A DNA stretch of 64,000 nucleotides from Myxococcales bacterium (GTDB lineage Bacteria; Myxococcota_A; Polyangia; Haliangiales; Haliangiaceae): NCBI GenBank assembly GCA_028287115.1, contig JAQBQF010000307.1, forward strand, positions 1 to 64,000. Direction: 5' to 3'. The notes below the pieces were generated by a model that was given only the letters and a program-made list of their open reading frames with translations, did not search any database and had not been told where the DNA came from. The position numbers and the translations under genes were made by a program. This document shows, one piece after another, positions 36,214 through 44,789 of this stretch (position 1 is the stretch's first letter; each line of letters begins with the position of its first letter).

Positions 36214-39200
36214 TCGAAGCGTTTTTGTGGCGGGGCTTCGACGACGATCGACGGATCGTTCGGGCCCACGCGCTCGCACTTCATCTGCAGCTCCGCGATG
36301 TGTGCCTGGATCTTCGTGAGCACGGCCGGATCCATCAGGTCGCCTTGGAGGCCGATCGCGCACGCGGTGAGCTCGCCCGCCGGTGTGTTCTTGAAGTGCG
36401 CGACGACGTCGCCGCTGTGGACCTTGTCGAACAGCGCCTGCGGAATCTGCTCGCCGACGAGGTGCCTCGCGAAATCGACTTGGACGCCGCCGCGCTGAAC
36501 GTTCGCGATCAGATCGCCGACCGTCGTCAGCGCATGGATGCCGGGCAACACGATGATCTGCGCGGTATCGAGCGGCACGGGGACCGTGCTGCGTACGACG
36601 ACATCGAGCGTCCGATCCGTCTTCTGCGGCTTGAGCTTGATGCCCTTCGTCGCGGTCTGCGAAGCCTCGACGAGCTGGAAGCCGACGCTGCCGCCCGAGA
36701 AGCTCTCGTCGACCTGCACGCCGACTTGCAGCCGCCCCGTCGGTGCACCATCGATCGCGAACGAGCCGTCCGGCGCCACCGGTGCGACCAGCCGAAATTC
36801 ATCGGCCGTGACATCGAGCGGCTCGGCGATCACCAACGCCGGCTTACGCGGAAGTCCGGCGAGATCGACCTTGCCCTCGAGCCGGCGCGTCGGCTGGAGC
36901 ACGGCGCGCACGTGCTCTCCGACGGGCACCGCGAGCGATCGCAGTGGGCCGAACTGAGCCATCACCGCACCGGTGAGGGGACCGTCCGGGATCGTGAAGT
37001 GACCGGCGGCGTCGCTCGTTGCGGTGGCGATTCGGCGATCGCCGAGGTGCAGCGGGATCCCGATCGAATCCGCGAACACGACTTGCGCCGCGACGATCGT
37101 CGCCCCCGCCATGGGGTTGCCTCGCGCATCGACGACCACACCTTCGACCTTGTGAGTCGGCGCCGGCGCCACATCAGGATCCGGCCGGTAGGTCCGCTCG
37201 AGCGCGGCGTGGCCGCCGGCGACGTCGCCGAGCATGTACTGCGCAAACGCGTCCACACGATCACAATCGTGCACGAGCTTCGTCGCGTGCATCGCATCGG
37301 CAAGTGGGCGCAAGCGCGCTACCGAGGACCGCAGCGCTTCGAGATCCGAAACCTCACCACGCGCGAGCCGCAGCCCGTTCTTCACGTGCTCGACCATCAG
37401 CTGCCGCCGCTTCTGCCGGCGCGCCCCGTAAGCCGAGCTCGCCCGCGCCGTCGCGTCGAACGCTTCTTGCCACCGCCATTGCTGCGCCCAGACATCCGAG
37501 CGCAACAGCTCGAGATCGGCGACGAGATCCGGCTGCGAGACCCGCTCGATCGCGGTCTGCGCCTTGCGAATCGCTTCGAGCCCTTTGGGGCCGACGAGGA
37601 ACGGCTCGAAGTGATAGCGCGCGTCGTTGGTGATCGCATCGGCGCGCAGGCGATCATCGCCGCATTGATCTGCTGCTTCGACGGCATCATTGGCGGCGGC
37701 GCGGCTCTTCGGGACCTCGGTCGCGACGGCACCGAGCGCCATCAGCGCGAGGCTGCGCGCACACGGATCGAGGTTCGGCTGATCTGCAAACGCGCGGATC
37801 TCGCCCTCTGCGGGCTTGGCGGCCTTGTCGTCGCGCGTGCTCTCCGCAACGTACGTGAACGCGCGCATCGTCTCGGCCGTCGGAGCGAGCGTGAGCTTCG
37901 GCAGATCTGCCGACGTGCAGACCTTCGGCTCGACGAGCTCGCCGCTCAACACGTCGCTCGTTTCGGCGCTCACCGCCGGCGCCGCGCGCACGAGCGCATC
38001 GAGCCGCCCCATCACACCATCGAGACAGGCGAGCTGCGCGATCCGGCGCGCCGCGGGTGCTTTGCATGCGGTCTCGCGGATCGTGCGCCATGCGGTGATG
38101 TCCTCCGCGATCGTGTCCGCGAGGTCCGCGCTGTGCGACCGCAGCGTCGCCGCGATCTCGGGTGACCACACCGCATCGGGGTCGTGCGCCGGCGTCTCGC
38201 ACGTCGGGCTCTGGTCGCCGCGAAACGCGAGCATGTAGACAAGCGATGCACTGACGATCGCACCGCCCGCGATCATCATCGCGGCACCGGGGCGGCGCTC
38301 CTTGCGCGAGATCGCCGCGAGCAGGCCGTCCATGCTGGGCCAACGCTTCGCGGGGTCCGGATCGAGCCCGCGGCGAAGAGGCCGTCGCAACCGGCGGGGC
38401 AGCTTCGAGGCGTCGAGCTCCGCGGGGCCGCGCCGAACCTCTTGCTCGAGCGCCTCGATCGTCGCGCCGCGATATGGCCGCTCGCCGGCGAGTGCTTCCC
38501 ACAGCGCGACGCAAAACGCGAACTGATCCGCGGGCGGGCCGATCACCCCACCACTCCACTGCTCGGGCGCCATGTACGCCGGCGTTCCGAGGACCGATCC
38601 GGTGCGGGTGAGCCCACCGAGTGGCGTCGTCGCCGACGAGCCGGCCGCGGGGAGTCGCAGCGTCGTCTCCAATGCCACGGCGGCCTTGTCGGCGATCTCG
38701 ACACCTCGCGCGAGACCGAAATCCGTGACGACGATCCTGCCGTCTCGCCGGCGCAGCACGTTGTGCGGCTTGAAATCGCGATGCACGAGCCCCGCGGCGT
38801 GCGCGGCCGCGAGCCCACGTCCCGCGGCGATGAACGCGTCGACGATCTCGTCCTCGGATCGGTCCACGCGCAGCCAATCCGCGAGCGTCTCGCCATCGAT
38901 CAGCTCCATCGCAACGTAGTCGCGACCACCGGCGGAGCCGACCTCGTGAACGACGACGACGTTGGGATGGTCGAGGCGCGCCATCGCCTTGGCTTCACGC
39001 AGGAGTCGCTCTTGCGCCTCCTTGCCGCCGTCGACGGTGCGCAGCACCTTCAGGGCGACGCGGCGCTCGAGATCCGGATCGAACGCCGCGTGTACGACAC
39101 CCATGCCTCCGGCACCGAGCTCGCGCTCGAGCCGAAATCGGCCGAGCGACCCGCCGACGATCGGCGTGACTGGCTTTTGCGATGACACCGACCCCGGCGC

Positions 39201-39275
39201 CGTCGCGGTGCGCGCGAGCTCGTCCTCCGATTTCTCCCCGCCCTTTGCATCGCCCTTTGCAGAGCCGCCAGCCAT
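36210..39275 (-). CDS. Ser/Thr kinase with extracytoplasmic carboxypeptidase-regulatory-like region
   Basis: The 1021-residue protein has a kinase domain at about 46-325 (GAGGMGVVHAA, Lys76 in VALKVL, HRDFKPHN, TDFGLARG, MAPEQ). A membrane segment lies near 345 (MMIAGGAIVSASLVYMLAF) and a large external part follows. The first external section (360-710) is helical with several Cys and TPR-like spacing. From about 715 there are beta repeats of carboxypeptidase-regulatory type (KVEGVVVDARGNPMAGATIV, RLEGKVDLAGLPRKP). The activation segment carries an insertion rich in Thr/Ser/Gly (ALETTLRLPAAGSSATTPLG). It probably senses an envelope or polymer cue. Confidence 0.87.
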   Translation of the reverse strand: MAGGSAKGDAKGGEKSEDELARTATAPGSVSSQKPVTPIVGGSLGRFRLERELGAGGMGVVHAAFDPDLERRVALKVLRTVDGGKEAQERLLREAKAMARLDHPNVVVVHEVGSAGGRDYVAMELIDGETLADWLRVDRSEDEIVDAFIAAGRGLAAAHAAGLVHRDFKPHNVLRRRDGRIVVTDFGLARGVEIADKAAVALETTLRLPAAGSSATTPLGGLTRTGSVLGTPAYMAPEQWSGGVIGPPADQFAFCVALWEALAGERPYRGATIEALEQEVRRGPAELDASKLPRRLRRPLRRGLDPDPAKRWPSMDGLLAAISRKERRPGAAMMIAGGAIVSASLVYMLAFRGDQSPTCETPAHDPDAVWSPEIAATLRSHSADLADTIAEDITAWRTIRETACKAPAARRIAQLACLDGVMGRLDALVRAAPAVSAETSDVLSGELVEPKVCTSADLPKLTLAPTAETMRAFTYVAESTRDDKAAKPAEGEIRAFADQPNLDPCARSLALMALGAVATEVPKSRAAANDAVEAADQCGDDRLRADAITNDARYHFEPFLVGPKGLEAIRKAQTAIERVSQPDLVADLELLRSDVWAQQWRWQEAFDATARASSAYGARRQKRRQLMVEHVKNGLRLARGEVSDLEALRSSVARLRPLADAMHATKLVHDCDRVDAFAQYMLGDVAGGHAALERTYRPDPDVAPAPTHKVEGVVVDARGNPMAGATIVAAQVVFADSIGIPLHLGDRRIATATSDAAGHFTIPDGPLTGAVMAQFGPLRSLAVPVGEHVRAVLQPTRRLEGKVDLAGLPRKPALVIAEPLDVTADEFRLVAPVAPDGSFAIDGAPTGRLQVGVQVDESFSGGSVGFQLVEASQTATKGIKLKPQKTDRTLDVVVRSTVPVPLDTAQIIVLPGIHALTTVGDLIANVQRGGVQVDFARHLVGEQIPQALFDKVHSGDVVAHFKNTPAGELTACAIGLQGDLMDPAVLTKIQAHIAELQMKCERVGPNDPSIVVEAPPQKRFD

Positions 39276-39380
39276 CGCCGCCTAGGATAGCGCGTTAGCC
39301 CCTCACCGCGAGAACCGGCAACGGGCTTAACCGTGCTGACCGCTGTAACCATCACGCCGGATCTGACGTAGAACTCGACC

Positions 39381-39827
39381 ATGAAGACCTCTAAGTCCGG
39401 ATACGACGTGACCCGCCTGACCGACGAGCAAGTGGCAAAGTTGGCGGAGAAATTCACGCCGGAAGAGCGCCACGTCATCCTCCACCAGGGCACCGAACGG
39501 CCGTTCTGCGGCGTGTTCCTAGATAACAAGAAGCAGGGCACCTACGTGTGCCGGCTGTGCGGCTTGCCGCTGTTCAAGTCGTCGACGAAGTTCGACTCGG
39601 GCACCGGCTGGCCAAGCTTCTTCCAGCCGTTCGATCCCGACCACGTCAACAACATCGAAGACGCGAGTCACGGCATGGTGCGAACCGAAACGCGATGCGC
39701 CCGTTGCGATGCGCACCTCGGTCACGTGTTCAACGATGGCCCGCCGCCGACCCGTTTGCGGTTCTGTATGAACTCGGTCTCGCTACAGTTCGTCGAGGAG
39801 GGGCAGCCGTTCACGTTGCGATCTTGA
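39381..39827 (+). CDS. msrB: Peptide-methionine (R)-S-oxide reductase MsrB
   Basis: The 148-residue enzyme repairs oxidised methionine (R-sulfoxide) in proteins. Family motifs are complete: [33 protein letters not shown], two zinc-binding CxxC pairs (Cys57/60 and Cys106/109), [18 protein letters not shown] and the catalytic Cys129 in RFCMNSVSL. It has no signal peptide, so it acts in the cytoplasm. It stands alone. The 105 bases before it contain no clear promoter that I can defend. Confidence 0.96.
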   Translation: MKTSKSGYDVTRLTDEQVAKLAEKFTPEERHVILHQGTERPFCGVFLDNKKQGTYVCRLCGLPLFKSSTKFDSGTGWPSFFQPFDPDHVNNIEDASHGMVRTETRCARCDAHLGHVFNDGPPPTRLRFCMNSVSLQFVEEGQPFTLRS

Positions 39828-39920
39828 TGACTTGACCGACGACACGAATTTTTTCGCTCCCGCTGTCGATCCATCGCCACTCCGTTCGACTCTACGTCGC
39901 AACCAACAAGGACGGACAAC

Positions 39921-40685
39921 ATGGCGACCATTCCAACGGGCAGATTTGTGTGGTTCGAGTACGTGGCCAAGGACCCCTCGAAGGCGCAGGCGTTCTTCGG
40001 TGAATTGTTTCACTGGAAGACCCAGAGCGTGCCGATGCCGCAGGGCGCGTACACGATGATCGCGATCGACGGGCAGACGATCGGCGGCTACACGCCGACG
40101 CCCGAGGGTGCACCGGCCAAGGCATTCTGGCTGTCGCATCTCCAGGTCGCGAATGCGCAGGAGACCGCGGGCAAGGTGAAGGCACAGGGCGGCAAGGTGA
40201 TGAAGGAGCCGTTCAAGGTCGGCGACGTCGGCACGATGGCCGTCGTGCTCGATCCGCTCGGTGGAAGCTTCGCGCTGTGGCAACCGAACAAGGCGGAAGG
40301 CACCGGCGACTACAAAGGCCAGCCCGGCCACTTCGTGTGGAACGAGCTGACCACCGAGAACCCCGACAAGTCGATCGCGTTCTATCAAGCGATCGGCGGC
40401 TTCGAGCACGAGAAGATGGAGATGGGTGCGCAGGGCACTTATCACGTCCTCAACTCGGGCGGCCAGGGACGCGCGGGAGTGATGAAGTCGCCGACGGCCG
40501 GCGTGCCGCAGAACTGGATGCCGTACGTCCAGGTCGCGAGCGCCGATCAGACCGCAGACAAAGCGAAGCGGCTCGGCGCGACGATCATCATGCCGGCGAC
40601 GTCGATCGAAGGCGTCGGCAAGCTCGCGATCTTTGCGGATCCGCTGGGCGCCACGCTCGGCGTGCTGCAGCCAGCGCCTCGCTGA
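39921..40685 (+). CDS. Double VOC-domain (glyoxalase/bleomycin-resistance fold) protein
   Basis: The 254-residue protein consists of two vicinal-oxygen-chelate domains, about 8-120 (FVWFEYVAKDPSKAQAFFGE to PLGGSFALWQP) and 137-252 (FVWNELTTENPDKSIAFYQA to DPLGATLGVLQP). The repeated FVW(F/N)E..T..P.KA..FY and DP.G....L pattern shows internal duplication. Related proteins include CFP32-like and antibiotic-binding VOC proteins. Metal ligands are not certain, so enzyme or binding function is open. It ends three bases from the convergent STN-domain gene, within TGAGCTCA. Confidence 0.88.
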   Translation: MATIPTGRFVWFEYVAKDPSKAQAFFGELFHWKTQSVPMPQGAYTMIAIDGQTIGGYTPTPEGAPAKAFWLSHLQVANAQETAGKVKAQGGKVMKEPFKVGDVGTMAVVLDPLGGSFALWQPNKAEGTGDYKGQPGHFVWNELTTENPDKSIAFYQAIGGFEHEKMEMGAQGTYHVLNSGGQGRAGVMKSPTAGVPQNWMPYVQVASADQTADKAKRLGATIIMPATSIEGVGKLAIFADPLGATLGVLQPAPR

Positions 40686-40687
40686 GC

Positions 40688-41017
40688 TCAGGGATCGCGG
40701 CGGACGAGCAGGATGTTGTCTTGCACGGTCACCGTCAGATGATGAACGGCGGCGATCGTGCAGACCGCGGCATCCCAGGCCACGCGCCTGAGCCGGAGCG
40801 TGACCTTGCCGGCGACGTTATCGCCGACGACGAGGTTCGTGCGCCCGACGTCGGTGAGTAGCCTCAAGACGTCGTGGATGTCGGCCTGCTGGAGGTCGAG
40901 ATCGATCGGCGTGCCGTGATGCTTCGCGTTCTTCGCGCAGAGATCGCGATCGGCGCGAGCCATGGCCGGTGCGAGAATCACCGCAAACAGCAACGCGCGG
41001 ACCATGCCCCATATCAT
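40688..41017 (-). CDS. Secreted stand-alone STN/secretin-N-type domain
   Basis: The product has about 109 residues: a signal peptide (MVRALLFAVILAPAMARA), a Cys pair (DRDLCAKN and AAVCTIAA) and one domain. PIDLDLQQADIHDVLRLLTD, then VGRTNLVVGDNVAGKVTLRL, resembles the small N-terminal domain of PilQ and other secretins (isldfkdadlrdvLr-type). Such domains normally precede a secretin pore, but here the protein stops after it. It may act as a pilotin-like or decoy partner in the periplasm. The ATG at 41005 is an alternative start. It is divergent from the ligase gene by 36 bases. Confidence 0.65.
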   Translation of the reverse strand: MIWGMVRALLFAVILAPAMARADRDLCAKNAKHHGTPIDLDLQQADIHDVLRLLTDVGRTNLVVGDNVAGKVTLRLRRVAWDAAVCTIAAVHHLTVTVQDNILLVRRDP

Positions 41018-41053
41018 AGCGCGCCGGTTACACTGCGGCCGCCCAAACACCCC

Positions 41054-42139
41054 ATGCCAAAGCTCGCGCTCCCATTTCAGCCTCCCATCGAGCCGATGCT
41101 CGCGAAGCTCTCGAACGGAATTCCCGAGGGCGATAACTGGCTCTACGAGCCGAAGTGGGACGGGTTTCGCGCGCTCGTGTTCAAGTCGGGCGACGAGCTG
41201 TACATCCAGAGTCGCGAGCTGAAGCCGCTCGGTCGCTATTTCCCGGAGCTCGAGGTCACGCTACGCGCGAACCTGCCCGATCGCTGCGTGCTCGACGGTG
41301 AAGTGGTGATCGCACGCGATGGCAAGCTCGACTTCGACGCGATGCTGCTGCGGATCCATCCGGCGGCATCTCGCGTCCAGATGCTCGCGGCCGACAATCC
41401 TGCCTCGTACATCGCGTGGGACATCCTCGCCGTCGGCGACGAAGACCTGCGCGCGCTGCCACAGGCAGGACGCCGCGAACGGCTCGAGCTCGCGCTCGCG
41501 AACGCCAAGCCTCCGGTCCACATCACACCCGCGACCCGCGACAAGGCGACGGCGGCCGAATGGTTCGCGAAGTTCGAAGGCGCCGGTCTCGATGGCGTGA
41601 TCGCCAAGCCACTCGATCTCGGCTACCTGCCGGGCAAGCGCGCGATGATGAAGATCAAGCATCAGCGCACCGCGGACTGCGTGATCGGCGGGTTCCGCTG
41701 GTACAAGGGCGGCAAGGACAAGCTCGTCGGATCCCTGTTGCTCGGGCTCTACGACGCCGAGGGCACGCTGCACCACGTGGGCATCTGCTCCGCGTTCAAG
41801 CAAGAAGAGCGCGCGCGGCTCGCCGAGCAACTGAAGCCCTTGCGTGAAGGCGCGCGGGACAAGCACCCCTGGCGCGAATGGGCCGAGTGGCAAGACACCG
41901 AGACCGCGCAGCGCTTGCCGGGGGCGACGAGCCGGTGGAATCGCGGCAAGGATCTGTCGTGGGAGCCGATCCAGATCGGGCTCGTGTGCGAGGTGTCTTA
42001 CGATCACCTGCAAGGCACGCGGTTTCGTCACGCGACGCACTTCAAGCGATGGCGCCCCGATAAGCCGGCCGCGGACTGTCGGTACGACCAGCTCGAAGAG
42101 ACGCCGGCATATTTGATCAAACAGATTTTTGGTACGTGA
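41054..42139 (+). CDS. ligC: ATP-dependent DNA ligase (LigC type)
   Basis: The 361-residue enzyme has the adenylation domain with motif I EPKWDGFRA (nucleophile Lys34), motif III-like IAWDILAVG, motif IV GLDGVIAKP, motif V MMKIKHQRTAD and a C-terminal OB-fold domain with RFRHATHFKRWRPDK. Size and domain content match bacterial LigC enzymes, which are free ligases rather than the multi-domain LigD. It joins nicks with ATP. A LigD-type primase-polymerase gene lies 1.3 kb away across one other gene. No Ku gene is in the window. Confidence 0.92.
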   Translation: MPKLALPFQPPIEPMLAKLSNGIPEGDNWLYEPKWDGFRALVFKSGDELYIQSRELKPLGRYFPELEVTLRANLPDRCVLDGEVVIARDGKLDFDAMLLRIHPAASRVQMLAADNPASYIAWDILAVGDEDLRALPQAGRRERLELALANAKPPVHITPATRDKATAAEWFAKFEGAGLDGVIAKPLDLGYLPGKRAMMKIKHQRTADCVIGGFRWYKGGKDKLVGSLLLGLYDAEGTLHHVGICSAFKQEERARLAEQLKPLREGARDKHPWREWAEWQDTETAQRLPGATSRWNRGKDLSWEPIQIGLVCEVSYDHLQGTRFRHATHFKRWRPDKPAADCRYDQLEETPAYLIKQIFGT

Positions 42140-42255
42140 CCGAGGGCAGTGGATCGACCGCGCCCGCAGCGAAGCGAGGACGCGCATCATTGGCCCGAGG
42201 GAACCCCAAGGGGTGACGGGCGACGCTTCGGGTTGCAGCAGGCTCGGAGTAGACT

Positions 42256-43395
42256 GTGCAGGTGAAGGTCGTCGCGGCTCTGCTATGTCTCGCGGGCTGC
42301 GACGCGTTGTTCAGGCTGAACGATGTCTCGATCCCTCCCGGGGACGGCGGCGCGGATACGCTCGGCGATCTCGATGCTCCGATCGATGGTCCAGCGGGTC
42401 TCTGTTACGGTCATTCGTTTCACCGGTTTTGCTTTCAGAGCGTGCCCACCGGCACGATCACGTTCACCCAGGTCACCAAGATCAACACGTCGACATGTGC
42501 GACGAGCACGATGGCAGGCGAGATCAACAATGTCGCCTGCGTCTTCAGTGCGGCGACCATCAACATCAACGCGGACCTCATCGCAACCGGTAGTCATCCG
42601 CTCGCGTTCGTCGCAACGGTCGATATCACTGTCAACGCGGCGATCGAGGTCGGGAGCCACGCCGCGAACAGTGCCGCCGGCCCAGCGGCGAACGGCACGT
42701 GCACGGGCCCGGGCATCGATGGAGTTTTCGGGACGCCAGCCGCATCCGGCGGTGGCGGCGGGAGTTTCTCGACCAGAGGCGGGAACGGCGGCGACGGTAG
42801 CACCGGCGGGTCGCCACGCGGCGGCGTGTCCCCGAATGCGATCGCCGCGAACACGAACATTCGCGGTGGTTGCCAAGGTGGAAACGGTGGCGAGCGGCTG
42901 TCGTCAGGCGGAGTCGGAGGAAGCTCGGGCGGCGCGGTGTATTTCGTTTCGGGCTCACAGATCGTCGTCAATTCCCAAGGCTTTGTCCTCGCCGGCGGTG
43001 CCGCAGGCGCCGGCGGCACCGCTGACGGAGGCGGCGGAGGCGGCGGCGCCGGTGGCATGATCGGATTCGACTCGCTCTCGACCAATCTCATCGGGACCGT
43101 GTGTGCGAACGGCGGCGGCGGCGGCGGTGGCGGCTACTACACCGGCGACGGTTCGATCGGCAACGATGGTTGTGCGTCGCGCTCGATCAACGGCGCCGGC
43201 GGAGGCGCAGGTAACGGCGCCGGGACCGCTGGTGGCGCGGGCTCCTCGCTCGCCATGCCAGGAGGGCAAACGGCAGGTGCGAGCAGCACCGCCGGTGCGG
43301 GCGGAGGCGGAGGGGGCGGCGCCGGCTTCGTCCTGGAAACCGGATCGAGCTCGACGAGTGGGCCGGTCTCGCCAGCGGCGATCCAGATCAATTAG
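42256..43395 (+). CDS. Glycine-rich lipoprotein
   Basis: The 379-residue product has a lipoprotein signal (ALLCLAGCDAL). A short Asp-rich linker (PPGDGGADTLGDLDAPIDG) and a beta region with Cys pairs (LCYGHSFHRFC, TCATSTM, VACVFS) follow. From about residue 130 it becomes very glycine-rich, with runs such as GGAAGAGGTADGGGGGGGAGG separated by short strands (AVYFVSGSQIVV, GMIGFDSLSTNLIGTVC). Such Gly-rich tails in myxobacterial lipoproteins probably form surface loops. Function is unknown. The GTG start at 42256 is supported by the lipobox just after it. The preceding 116 bases hold no other gene. Confidence 0.75.
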   Translation: MQVKVVAALLCLAGCDALFRLNDVSIPPGDGGADTLGDLDAPIDGPAGLCYGHSFHRFCFQSVPTGTITFTQVTKINTSTCATSTMAGEINNVACVFSAATININADLIATGSHPLAFVATVDITVNAAIEVGSHAANSAAGPAANGTCTGPGIDGVFGTPAASGGGGGSFSTRGGNGGDGSTGGSPRGGVSPNAIAANTNIRGGCQGGNGGERLSSGGVGGSSGGAVYFVSGSQIVVNSQGFVLAGGAAGAGGTADGGGGGGGAGGMIGFDSLSTNLIGTVCANGGGGGGGGYYTGDGSIGNDGCASRSINGAGGGAGNGAGTAGGAGSSLAMPGGQTAGASSTAGAGGGGGGGAGFVLETGSSSTSGPVSPAAIQIN

Positions 43396-43449
43396 TCGCT
43401 AATCGGCCGTTCGTCCCCTCGCGAGACTCCGCGACTTCGTCGCTGATGA

Positions 43450-44742
43450 TCACGAGTCCTCGTTCTCGCGCGCATACTCCGACCTCGGATCGTAGTTGGG
43501 ATCCGGTTCTTCGGCGGGCGGATGCTCGTTTGCCGGAACGTTCTTGAGGTTGATCCGGATCCGGTACCACGCGGTCGCGCGGCCGCGATTGGTATCGACG
43601 AGCACGTCCTCGGGCGCGAGCTTTGCTGCGACATCAGGATGGCGCGCCTTCCAGCGCTCGAGACCCGCGAGCGCATCCGGCTTTAGCTTCGCCTGCGCGA
43701 TCGTGATCACCGGTAGCTTCGCCTTGCGTGCCCGCTTCGTGCCCGATGCGCGCGACGGCGCCACGCGTGACGCTTCGCCGGCTTGTTTGGCGAAGTGCGG
43801 CGGCCACGGCGCGTCGGCCTGCCCTTCCGCCGCCTGTCGCTCGGCGAGCGCGAGCAGCGGATCGAGTGTGCCGGCGTGCTCGTCGATCGCGGCGTGGGCA
43901 TCTCCGCGCGCGGCGTAGATCGCCGGCACCGTGCGCAACGTGAAGTCGGCAGGGTTGCACGTGAAGAACTCGTCCCACGACAGCGGCATCGAGACGCGCG
44001 CCTCGGCATTGGCACGGACCGAGTACGCGCTACACGTCGTGCGATCGCGCGCGTTCTGGTTGTAGTCGAGGAACACCCCCTGGCGTTCTTCCTTCCACCA
44101 CTTGCTGGTCGCACGCCCGGGTGCGCGACGTTCGACCTCGCGCGCGAATGCGAGAGCCGCGCGCCGAACTTGATCGAACGGCCACTGCGGTTTGATCCGG
44201 ACCCAGAGATGCGCGCCACGCGAGCCGCTGGTCTTGGGCCAGCCGACCAGCCCGAGCTCGTCGAGGACTTCCTTCGCGACCTTGGCGACATCGACGATCT
44301 GATCCCACTTGATGCCGGGAACGGGATCGAGGTCGATCCGGAACTCATCTGGCCGATCCATGTCTTCGGCGCGCACGGCATGTGGATGCAGCTCGATGCA
44401 GCCGAGGTTGGCGACGTAGACGAGAGCCGCGGCGTTGTTGACGACGACCTCGTCCGCGTGTCGGCCCGACGGAAATGTAAACGTGGCGATGTCGACGTAG
44501 TCGGGCCGCTTCTCCGGCGCGCGCTTCTGATAGAACGGCTCGCCTTCGGCGCCGTTGACGTAGCGCTTCAAGATCATGGGACGCCGCGCGACCGCTCGCA
44601 GCGCCCCCGGCGCGACCGCGAGGTAGTACTGCACGAGCTCGAGCTTGGTGATCCCGGCCTTCGGAAAGTAGATCTTCGTCGGGTTCGAGACCAAGACTTC
44701 ACGGCCTCCGGCATCGACTGCGACGTGGTGCGTCTTCGCCAC
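43450..44742 (-). CDS. LigD-type primase-polymerase domain protein
   Basis: The protein has about 430 residues. It is a stand-alone archaeo-eukaryotic primase (Prim-Pol) of the LigD polymerase family: LVSNPTKIYFPKAGITKLEL at the N-terminus, the metal-binding motif FRIDLDPVPG, SGSRGAHLWVRI, and YSVRANAEARVSMPLSWDEF. Such enzymes fill gaps and add ribonucleotides during end joining or excision repair. I use the GTG at 44742, which has AAGGA seven bases upstream; an ATG at 44778 is also in frame. The last 60 residues are acidic and Pro-rich. The LigC-type gene at 41054 is a plausible working partner. Confidence 0.92.
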   Translation of the reverse strand: MAKTHHVAVDAGGREVLVSNPTKIYFPKAGITKLELVQYYLAVAPGALRAVARRPMILKRYVNGAEGEPFYQKRAPEKRPDYVDIATFTFPSGRHADEVVVNNAAALVYVANLGCIELHPHAVRAEDMDRPDEFRIDLDPVPGIKWDQIVDVAKVAKEVLDELGLVGWPKTSGSRGAHLWVRIKPQWPFDQVRRAALAFAREVERRAPGRATSKWWKEERQGVFLDYNQNARDRTTCSAYSVRANAEARVSMPLSWDEFFTCNPADFTLRTVPAIYAARGDAHAAIDEHAGTLDPLLALAERQAAEGQADAPWPPHFAKQAGEASRVAPSRASGTKRARKAKLPVITIAQAKLKPDALAGLERWKARHPDVAAKLAPEDVLVDTNRGRATAWYRIRINLKNVPANEHPPAEEPDPNYDPRSEYARENEDS

Positions 44743-44789
44743 GCCTGGATCCTTGCACGGTTCGCCAAGACGACGCATGGTTCGCCGCC

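Noticed and set aside
36225-38165. Open frame of 646 codons opposite the kinase at 36210-39275
   Set aside because: It is a mirror of the kinase codons, Arg-rich and without any recognisable fold.
43450-44742. Classic Ku/LigD end-joining operon
   Set aside because: Only polymerase and ligase parts are present as separate genes, and no Ku-like protein is encoded in the window.
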